Source: Clostridia bacterium (lineage in GTDB: Bacteria; Bacillota; Clostridia; Oscillospirales; Acutalibacteraceae). Taken from it: DNA of 55,669 bases. A program made the translations under genes and the position numbers. Shown here one piece after another: positions 8,319 through 14,991 of the stretch; the stretch's first letter is position 1; each line of letters starts with the position of its first letter. The notes under the pieces are model-generated. The model saw only the letters and a program-made list of their open reading frames with translations, did no database searches and was not told the origin of the DNA. The DNA is taken from contig JAFVEY010000072.1 in NCBI GenBank assembly GCA_017475765.1, positions 1 through 55,669 of the forward strand, written 5' to 3'.

Positions 8319-9356
8319 TTGTTCTGGTTAAGAGTGCCTGAAAAGGTTTATTTCAAAAAGGGCTGTATGCCTGTTGCTCTTGACGAGCTGGGCGCAGTTT
8401 ACGGAAAGAAAAAGGCATTCATCGTAACTGACACTTTCCTTTATAAAAGCGGTTATATCAAGCCGGTCGAGGATAAGCTCAATGAATTGAATATTCAGCA
8501 CACATCTTTCTTCCATCTTGAGTCAAAACCGACGCTTGTTTCCGTCAGGGAAGGCGCAAAGGCGGCAAGCCTGTTTGAGCCTGATGTTATCATTGCTGTC
8601 GGCGGCGGTTCGGCGATAGACGCAGCAAAGCTGATAAGGGTATTTTATGAATATCCCGATGCGGATTTCTTTGATTTTGCAAAGCGTTTTTCTGATATAC
8701 GCAAAAGAGACGATCTGTTTCCGAGAGCAGGTATCAAGGCTTATTTTGCTGCCATTCCGACATCGTCAGGAACAGGCTCCGAGGTTTCTCCCTTTGCGGT
8801 GGTAAAGGATGAAGCTGATAATGCTGAATATACGATTGCCGATTATGAGCTTCTGCCCGATATGGCGGTGGTAGATGCTGATTATATGATGAATCAGCCA
8901 AAGGAGCTTACTGCTGCTGCCGGATTGACAGCGCTTGCTCATGCGCTTGAAGCGTATGCTTCTCCAATTGCTGTGGAATATACAGACGGTTTTGCACTTA
9001 AGGCTCTGGAGAATCTTTTTGAGTATCTTCCGTCAGCCTATGAAAAGGGTGCAGATGATCCCATCGCACGTGAAAAGGTTGCCGCTGCTTCCACTATGGC
9101 AGGAATTGCTTTTGCCAACAGCTTCAGCGGAAATGCTGATGACTTCGGCAAGATCACGGATGCGCTGAGTCTGACGGATGTGATAAGACAAAAATCACAG
9201 TCGGATGAAAGTGTTCTTGCGAGATATAGTGAATGTGCCGGATATCTCGGAATAAAGGGCAGCGATAACAAGGAAACGCTTGCTCTCTTTATTGCAAAGA
9301 TCGATGAACTGATTGAAAGTTTCGGTATCAAAAAGACAGCCGCTGATAACGGCTGA
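8319..9356 (+). CDS. AdhE alcohol-dehydrogenase-domain paralogue lacking iron ligands
   Basis: A 345-residue protein closely similar to the AdhE C-terminal half from Met459 onward: FWLRVPEKVYFKKG here, MLWFRAPEKVYFKKG in AdhE. The start is TTG at 8319, aligned with AdhE Met459, with AAAGGAG 8 nt upstream. The nucleotide-binding motif GGGSAIDAAK is intact. The catalytic metal site is not: the aspartate equivalent to D662 is T204, and the segment holding H732 and H746 is replaced by an unrelated short stretch after FANSF. Only H208 (AdhE H666) remains. The last 45 or so residues of AdhE are also missing. No frameshift or stop interrupts the frame, so it may be a pseudoenzyme rather than a pseudogene. 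Iron-dependent alcohol oxidation is not expected. Confidence 0.85.
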   Translation: MFWLRVPEKVYFKKGCMPVALDELGAVYGKKKAFIVTDTFLYKSGYIKPVEDKLNELNIQHTSFFHLESKPTLVSVREGAKAASLFEPDVIIAVGGGSAIDAAKLIRVFYEYPDADFFDFAKRFSDIRKRDDLFPRAGIKAYFAAIPTSSGTGSEVSPFAVVKDEADNAEYTIADYELLPDMAVVDADYMMNQPKELTAAAGLTALAHALEAYASPIAVEYTDGFALKALENLFEYLPSAYEKGADDPIAREKVAAASTMAGIAFANSFSGNADDFGKITDALSLTDVIRQKSQSDESVLARYSECAGYLGIKGSDNKETLALFIAKIDELIESFGIKKTAADNG

Positions 9357-9391
9357 TGATTTCAGTTTTCTCAAATTAGCAATTTTCATAA

Positions 9392-9425
9392 AAAGGAACG
9401 CTGCGCTCAGGCTCAGCGTTCCTTT
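9392..9425 (+). terminator. Hairpin terminator after the AdhE paralogue
   Basis: AAAGGAACGCTG (9392-9403) pairs perfectly with CAGCGTTCCTTT (9414-9425), a 12-bp stem with a 10-nt loop. Only a short T run ends the stem, so termination strength is uncertain. Confidence 0.6.
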
Positions 9426-9450
9426 CACATATAATAACGGAGGAAAAACA

Positions 9451-10341
9451 ATGTCAGAGCAGACATATATTTGCAGCCTTTGTCCGAGAAATTGCAGGGC
9501 GGAAAGAAGTGATGACAGCGGCAGAGGATTCTGTAAAGCAGGACAGCTGCCAAAAATAGCAAGGGCAGCTCCGCACTTTTGGGAGGAGCCTTGTATCAGC
9601 GGAACAAGAGGTTCGGGAACGATATTTTTTTCGGGCTGTGTGCTTTCATGCGTATTTTGTCAGAATCATAAAATCAGTACAGGCGGATGCGGAAAAACGA
9701 TAACGGTTGATGAGCTTGTCTGTCATATCAAAAGACTTGAATCCGAGGGTGTACATAATATCAACCTTGTCAGTCCGACCCCGTATATTGAAAGCATTAT
9801 CAGGGCGTTTGAAAAATACAAGCCTGAAATTCCGATCGTTTTTAATACAGGCGGCTACGAAAAGCCGGAAACAATCAAACGTCTGGACGGTATTGTGGAT
9901 ATATATCTTCCCGATATGAAATATATCCGCTCTTCGCTTTCCGCAAAATATTCGGGTGCGGCTGATTATTTTGTCTATGCTTTGCCAGCTTTGAAGGAAA
10001 TGATCCGGCAGACGGGAAAACCGTTTTTTGATGCTGACGGAATGATGAAACGGGGAACGATCGTAAGACATCTTATTCTGCCACAGAATACAAGAAATTC
10101 TATCGAAGTTCTTGATTTGTTGGATGAAACCTTCGGCGATCAGATTCTGATCAGCCTGATGGGTCAGTATGTTCCATTAGCAAAGGCAGAGCAATATCCT
10201 GAAATTAATCGCCGGATCACAAGCAGGGAATATAATAAGGTGCTGGAGCATCTTGGGGAACTAGGTCTTGACGGCTTTGCACAGGATCTCCAATCGGCAA
10301 GGGAGGACTATGTTCCCGAATTTGATATATCAGCGCTCTGA
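9451..10341 (+). CDS. PflX-like radical SAM protein
   Basis: A 296-residue radical SAM enzyme of the pyruvate-formate-lyase-activase homologue type (COG1313, PflX). The radical SAM cysteines are C63, C67 and C70 in SGCVLSCVFCQNH, which would hold a 4Fe-4S cluster for SAM cleavage. A second cysteine group, C8, C11, C15 and C28 (CSLCPRNC...GFC), precedes it, as usual in this subfamily. The function of the family is not established; activation of a glycyl-radical enzyme is only a suggestion from homology, and no such partner lies in the window. ATG 9451 follows GGAGG at 9439-9443. Its 3' end overlaps the convergent yqfD gene by 34 bp. Confidence 0.85.
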   Translation: MSEQTYICSLCPRNCRAERSDDSGRGFCKAGQLPKIARAAPHFWEEPCISGTRGSGTIFFSGCVLSCVFCQNHKISTGGCGKTITVDELVCHIKRLESEGVHNINLVSPTPYIESIIRAFEKYKPEIPIVFNTGGYEKPETIKRLDGIVDIYLPDMKYIRSSLSAKYSGAADYFVYALPALKEMIRQTGKPFFDADGMMKRGTIVRHLILPQNTRNSIEVLDLLDETFGDQILISLMGQYVPLAKAEQYPEINRRITSREYNKVLEHLGELGLDGFAQDLQSAREDYVPEFDISAL

Positions 10342-11531
10342 TCCTTTATCTCAATATAGGACTTTTCACAGATGTTTTCCTCGATCTCGTAATTTACAGT
10401 CAGCACATAGGAATCATCAGTTTCCGTCAGATTTTCGGATCTCTCCAATATCTGTTTTTCACTGTTGCCCACAAGAAAAAGCTCATACAGCTTTCTTCTG
10501 TTTTTAAGAATTTTTTCTGCTTCTTCTTTTTTGATATCGGCGCTGACTTTGTCATATTTTTGCCAGACCTCTTCTTTTATCCCGACAGGGATATCATTGC
10601 CGCCGAATGTAAGTTTGTAATTATGCGTGGTTCTTACATAACTTCCGTCAGGGTTTCCGCAGACAGACAAAGGGAGCTGTATTCCCAGAATATTGATTTC
10701 CCTTTTGAAAATATAGTTCTCATCGGTTTGCAGTATTTCGGCGTTTTTCGGCAGCTCAAAAATAATGCTTGACGAGGTTTTGGCATAGATCTCTCCGTCA
10801 CAGTCCGTCAGCAGGGAGCTGCCATCCGTATATTCAACAATACCGCTTACAAGAAGCTGCCCTTTTCTGACACCATCACCGATTTGGACAGTTGCTTTTC
10901 CTTTCCGTACTTTGATTTTTGTTATTGTGCCGTCAGCAGTTGATTTTAAATTGCTGACGGCATTTTTGTCCTTGTCCGAATTTTTTTCAGCTTCCTCTTT
11001 CGGACTGATCTCAACGGATAAAGCAGTTCCGAATTCATTAATACTCAGCCAGCTGATGCGCTTGTCCTTGATTTTCAGCTGCATTTCCAATTCGCTGATA
11101 TCCGATCTGTCAAACCTGATACCTTCATACAATCCCAGTTCACGAAGCTCGCTGCGTATTTCATATTCGTTAATGCCTTCAGGGGCATTGATGCGTATGC
11201 TCCAAACAAATCCCGAAAGATAGGCGCAAAGCAGACTTCCGAGGATCAGTCCAGCCAGCAGTCCGGCTCTTTCCTTATATTTGGCACAGAGGTGAGGCAA
11301 TCCGTATTCTCTGATGACTGTCAGTTCTGTTCCTGTTTTTCGGGCAAAGGTAGATATCAGTCCGGCATCAACGATTTTTGCCTTTGCTTTGATGCTTTCT
11401 TTTTCGCCTGTCATGTTCCACAGGTTTACTCCGTTTCGGGAGGCTAAATTAAGAAATCTTTCGGGGAATCGTCCGTTTACGGAAAATTCAAAATATCCGC
11501 AAAGCCACCGCAAAATGATTACAATTATCAT
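10308..11531 (-). CDS. yqfD: Sporulation protein YqfD
   Basis: A 407-residue protein of the YqfD family, expressed in the mother cell under sigma-E in Bacillus. It has a soluble N-terminal region, a membrane segment near residues 90-110 (AGLLAGLILGSLLCAYLSGFVW), then a long extracytoplasmic beta-rich part including SADGTITKIKVRKGKATVQIGDGVRKGQ split around a conserved Gly-rich turn. GAGG lies 5-6 nt before the ATG. It begins 14 bp after the yqfC stop, the same order as in Bacillus and Clostridium. Its last 34 bp overlap the convergent radical SAM gene. The molecular activity of YqfD is not known. Confidence 0.88.
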   Translation of the reverse strand: MIIVIILRWLCGYFEFSVNGRFPERFLNLASRNGVNLWNMTGEKESIKAKAKIVDAGLISTFARKTGTELTVIREYGLPHLCAKYKERAGLLAGLILGSLLCAYLSGFVWSIRINAPEGINEYEIRSELRELGLYEGIRFDRSDISELEMQLKIKDKRISWLSINEFGTALSVEISPKEEAEKNSDKDKNAVSNLKSTADGTITKIKVRKGKATVQIGDGVRKGQLLVSGIVEYTDGSSLLTDCDGEIYAKTSSSIIFELPKNAEILQTDENYIFKREINILGIQLPLSVCGNPDGSYVRTTHNYKLTFGGNDIPVGIKEEVWQKYDKVSADIKKEEAEKILKNRRKLYELFLVGNSEKQILERSENLTETDDSYVLTVNYEIEENICEKSYIEIKDQSADISNSGT

Positions 11532-11545
11532 GCTGACCTCACAAA

Positions 11546-11809
11546 TTACATAATATATTCAATTGAGGTGATAAATCCTTCAATGATCAGATCATATTCA
11601 TTCATACATTTTATATGCAGACCACGGCCTGCAAATGCCACCAGATATTTCCCTGAATTAATTTTAATGGAATTTTCGTTATATTCCACCACTCCTTTGC
11701 TGCCCTCAAAAACCACTTCACGGTTGCCGCATATATTTATCCTGACAGAGCTTAGCTTTTCGACAAAAGAATTCACGGGTCTGCCGTTCTTTTTTTTATT
11801 CCCTTTCAT
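11546..11809 (-). CDS. yqfC: Sporulation protein YqfC (YabP/YqfC family)
   Basis: An 87-residue protein of the YabP/YqfC family of small sporulation proteins. It shows the family pattern: a basic N-terminus, then a beta-rich core with VRINICGNREVVFEG, GVVEYNENSIKI, GRGLHIKCMNEYDLIIEG and a terminal ITSIEYI. The ATG at 11809 is chosen because GGGGTGAT stands just upstream, and because longer frames add residues unlike the family. It is followed after 14 bp by yqfD and diverges from ylbJ, making a compact sporulation cluster. Role: mother-cell sporulation protein of unknown biochemical function, inferred from the family. Confidence 0.85.
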   Translation of the reverse strand: MKGNKKKNGRPVNSFVEKLSSVRINICGNREVVFEGSKGVVEYNENSIKINSGKYLVAFAGRGLHIKCMNEYDLIIEGFITSIEYIM

Positions 11810-11850
11810 ACTATCACCCCAAATCAGTATATGAAATTTTATGCCGACAG

Positions 11851-11880
11851 CAATATAAAAATCACCCTCAGCATATAAAT
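11851..11880 (+). promoter_or_regulatory. Possible sigma-E-type promoter for ylbJ
   Basis: CATATAAAT at 11872-11880 resembles the sporulation sigma-E -10 element, and CAATATA at 11851-11857 resembles its -35 element with 14 bp between. On the opposite strand CATATACT (within 11828-11836) could serve yqfC. Both are weak visual matches, supported mainly by the sporulation genes on either side. Confidence 0.3.
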
Positions 11881-11894
11881 TTAAGGGTGATGAT

Positions 11895-13034
11895 ATGTTT
11901 GCTGCTGTAAAATTAAAAAATACGCTCCCGTTTCTGACGTCTTTCTGTTTTTTAATGCTGCTTCTGCTGTTTCCTTCGGCAGCAGCGGAGGGCATAACAG
12001 GCGGACTCGGTTATGCCTTTGAAATACTTGTTCCGTCACTATTTCCCTATATGGTTCTTTCATCGTTTATTATGAGGACAAGGGCAGAAAGGGTGATCGG
12101 AAAAGCAGCTGCTCCGATTACAAGAGCCGTATTCAATTTGCCGTCAGGCTGCGCTTCCGGAATCATTTTGAGTCTTGTCGGAGGTTTTCCTGTCGGGGCA
12201 AAATGTGTTCAGCTTTTATATGCCAAAGGAGCTATAACGTCGCAACAGGCAGAGCGCATGATGCTTTTCTGTGTATGCTCCGGTCCTGCCTTTCTGATAA
12301 CGGCGGTTGGCGCTGTCATGCTCAGAAATCCGGGAGCAGGGATCGTGCTGTATGCTTCTCAGGCTGCTTCGTGCATTATAATAGGAGCCATTTTGGGAAT
12401 AATAAGCATAAGAAAATCCGACAGTTGTAATGAGAAAAAAAATCCTATATCCGTACAGCCGCAGGAAGACAGCATTATCACATCATTGATTCAGGCATCA
12501 ACAGACGGCGCATATTCCATTATCTCTATGACAGCGCTAGTATTGATTTTTTCTCTTTTTGTCAATATTCTCGGCAGTTCAGGACTTACAGACGCTTTTT
12601 CATCAGGATTGTCTTTTTTCGGAGTTTCACCACGGACTGCCAGAACCGTTCTCCCGATTATTCTTGAGGTTACGGGTGCCTGCAAAGCAGTATGTGATTC
12701 TTCCATGCCGCTTTGGTACTTTTCTCTTGCAGCAGGTTTCGGCGGCTTATGTGTTCATTTCCAGATATTTAATATTCTGAAAGATGTGCCGATCAGAAGG
12801 GGAAGATATCTTATTTTCAGAGTGATTAATGCCGTGCTTTCATCACTTATTGCTTATATCGTATGCAGATTTTATTCTCCCACAGCCGAAACCTTTACGG
12901 TCTTCGGAGGTCAGCAGGCAGAGTTTTCGGCCACAACAGCAGCTGGAAGTGCAGCGCTTGTCATTATGTCGGTGGTTTTCGTGCTTACCATGCGGAGAAA
13001 AAATTTTCCCCGTAACAAATCGGGCATAAGGTAA
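11895..13034 (+). CDS. ylbJ: Sporulation integral membrane protein YlbJ-like
   Basis: A 379-residue polytopic membrane protein with nucleoside-recognition (Gate) type domains. Hydrophobic segments occur near 12-32, 40-60, 85-105, 115-140, 145-165, 205-225, 275-300, 310-330 and 345-365. Family-like motifs are FEILVPSLFPYMVLSSF, LSLVGGFPVGAKCVQLLY and FCVCSGPAFLITAVG, the SGxPxGA-like loop pattern of YlbJ. YlbJ is required for spore cortex formation in Bacillus and is sigma-E dependent. ATG 11895 follows AAGGGTGATG. It is divergent from yqfC-yqfD, and 24 bp separates it from asnB downstream. Confidence 0.8.
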   Translation: MFAAVKLKNTLPFLTSFCFLMLLLLFPSAAAEGITGGLGYAFEILVPSLFPYMVLSSFIMRTRAERVIGKAAAPITRAVFNLPSGCASGIILSLVGGFPVGAKCVQLLYAKGAITSQQAERMMLFCVCSGPAFLITAVGAVMLRNPGAGIVLYASQAASCIIIGAILGIISIRKSDSCNEKKNPISVQPQEDSIITSLIQASTDGAYSIISMTALVLIFSLFVNILGSSGLTDAFSSGLSFFGVSPRTARTVLPIILEVTGACKAVCDSSMPLWYFSLAAGFGGLCVHFQIFNILKDVPIRRGRYLIFRVINAVLSSLIAYIVCRFYSPTAETFTVFGGQQAEFSATTAAGSAALVIMSVVFVLTMRRKNFPRNKSGIR

Positions 13035-13058
13035 ATATAATAACAAAGGGGGATATAT

Positions 13059-14897
13059 ATGTGCGGAATCGCAGGTTGGTATGATAAGAACATAAATCTT
13101 AAGGACGCTCAGACCGTTCTTACGGAGATGTCCGCTTCAATGAGCAGGAGAGGTCCCGATGACAGCGGAAGTTATGTCGAAAATAATATAGCTTTGCTCC
13201 ATAGAAGGCTTGCTGTTATTGATGTCGAAAACGGTTCTCAGCCTATGACGAAAGCGCTGGGAGAGAGGGAATGTACGATCGCCTATAACGGTGAGCTGTA
13301 TAATACCGCAGAGCTGAGGGAGTATCTGTCATCAAAAGGACATGAGTTTAAAACCGCAAGTGATACGGAAGTGGTTTTGACGGCATATCTTCATTGGGGA
13401 GAGGAATGTGTTTACAGGCTCAACGGCATATTTGCCTTTGCTGTCTGGGATAAACAGAATCAGGAGCTTTTTCTGGCAAGAGACAGGATAGGTGTCAAGC
13501 CGCTTTTCTTTTATGAATACGGCGGGGGTCTGATTTTTGCTTCGGAGATAAAGACGCTTCTGAGAAATCCGCTTGTTCCTCCGAGAGTGGATGAAGAAGG
13601 ACTTTCCGAGTTGTTTCTGATAGGTCCGGGACGTACTTTGGGACAGGGAATCTATAAAGGGGTAGGTGAGATACTGCCCGGTGAATATGCTGTATTCAAC
13701 GGTGAACATCTGAAAAGGCGGAGGTATTTTAAGCTGCAGGCACACGAGCATACTTCCGATACAAAGCAAAGTATCCGTGAAGTCAGAGAGCTTCTGACAG
13801 ATTCGATTGAACGCCAGTTGGTTTCGGATGTTCCGCTTTGCTGTTTTTTGTCAGGAGGACTTGATTCCAGTATCATTTCTTATACAGCGGCGGAATACAA
13901 CAGAAGAAACGGACTTGCGCCGATCGACACTTATTCCGTTGATTATACCGACAACAGCAAATATTTTCAGAAAAGCCTTTTCCAGCCGACTCCCGATAGT
14001 GAATTTATCGGTATCATGGTCGATGCAATAGGTTCAAAGCACCATAGTGTCACGATAGATAATTATGACCTGTTCCGAGCCTTGCTCAGCGCTGTTGATG
14101 CAAGAGATCTTCCGGGTATGGTGGATGTTGATTCATCGCTTTTGCTTTTCTGCGGAAAGATAAAGAAGGATTTTACCGTCGGGCTTTCGGGAGAATGTGC
14201 CGATGAGCTTTTCGGCGGACATCCTTGGTATCATAATAAATCCATTCTGTTTGATGATAACTTCCCTTGGTCACGTTCGCTTGATATCAGGCGTTCGATA
14301 CTCCGAAAGGATTTTTTGCCGCACGGTGAGGAATATGTGCGTCAGAGGTATCTTGATACCTGCAGAAAAACGGAAAAGCTGAAAAGCGATTCAAGGCTTG
14401 ATGCAAGAATGAGGGAAATGTTCTCGCTGAATTTTCATTGGTTTATGCAGACGCTTTTGGATCGTAAGGACAGAATGTCGATGTATAACGGTCTGGAGGT
14501 CAGAGTACCGTTCTGTGATTACCGCATTGTGGATTACGCATTCAACCTTCCGTGGAGTATCAAGGCTCTGGGCGGCAGGGAGAAGGGTATCGTTCGTGCG
14601 GCATTCCAAGGACTTCTGCCAGACAGTATAATCGAGCGCAAGAAAAGCCCGTATCCGAAAACACATAATCCGCTTTATTTTGAGCTTTGCGCAACAAAGG
14701 CGAGAGAGATCATATATGATAATACCTCGCCGCTGTACGATATTATTGATCCTGAAGGGGTGGAAAGTATTATACAGAATCCCGACCAGATATCATCGCC
14801 ATGGTACGGACAGCTGATGCGTGCGCCGCAGATACTTGCTTATATTATACAGCTTGATTACTGGTTCAGAAAAAATACTGTTTCAATTGAAATATAA
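13059..14897 (+). CDS. asnB: Asparagine synthetase (glutamine-hydrolysing)
   Basis: Makes asparagine from aspartate, ATP and glutamine. The 612-residue protein begins MCGIAGW, so Cys2 is the N-terminal nucleophile of the class II glutaminase domain (about 1-210). The C-terminal synthetase domain has the PP-loop SGGLDSS at 265-271 and LSGECADELFGGHPWY. Length and motif set match the AsnB type. It lies 24 bp after ylbJ, with an A-rich GGGGG site before the ATG, so read-through from ylbJ is possible but functionally unrelated. A perfect 12-bp bidirectional terminator follows. Confidence 0.95.
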   Translation: MCGIAGWYDKNINLKDAQTVLTEMSASMSRRGPDDSGSYVENNIALLHRRLAVIDVENGSQPMTKALGERECTIAYNGELYNTAELREYLSSKGHEFKTASDTEVVLTAYLHWGEECVYRLNGIFAFAVWDKQNQELFLARDRIGVKPLFFYEYGGGLIFASEIKTLLRNPLVPPRVDEEGLSELFLIGPGRTLGQGIYKGVGEILPGEYAVFNGEHLKRRRYFKLQAHEHTSDTKQSIREVRELLTDSIERQLVSDVPLCCFLSGGLDSSIISYTAAEYNRRNGLAPIDTYSVDYTDNSKYFQKSLFQPTPDSEFIGIMVDAIGSKHHSVTIDNYDLFRALLSAVDARDLPGMVDVDSSLLLFCGKIKKDFTVGLSGECADELFGGHPWYHNKSILFDDNFPWSRSLDIRRSILRKDFLPHGEEYVRQRYLDTCRKTEKLKSDSRLDARMREMFSLNFHWFMQTLLDRKDRMSMYNGLEVRVPFCDYRIVDYAFNLPWSIKALGGREKGIVRAAFQGLLPDSIIERKKSPYPKTHNPLYFELCATKAREIIYDNTSPLYDIIDPEGVESIIQNPDQISSPWYGQLMRAPQILAYIIQLDYWFRKNTVSIEI

Positions 14898-14910
14898 TAT
14901 AAATAAAATA

Positions 14911-14957
14911 AGCAGTTCCCTCCTCACCTTTGGATGAAGAGGGAACTGCTGAATTTT
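14911..14957. terminator. Bidirectional terminator between asnB and the TIR gene
   Basis: AGCAGTTCCCTC (14911-14922) pairs perfectly with GAGGGAACTGCT (14939-14950). A T run follows on the plus strand, and an AT-rich run on the left gives a T-rich tail on the minus strand, so it can serve both convergent genes. Confidence 0.88.
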
Positions 14958-14991
14958 TATTTTGCTGATAAGCCGCAATATCATTTCCGCA

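Noticed and set aside
8319-9356. Calling the AdhE paralogue a pseudogene
   Set aside because: The frame is intact over 345 codons, with a well-placed ribosome site and no frameshift, although catalytic ligands are lost; pseudoenzyme fits better.
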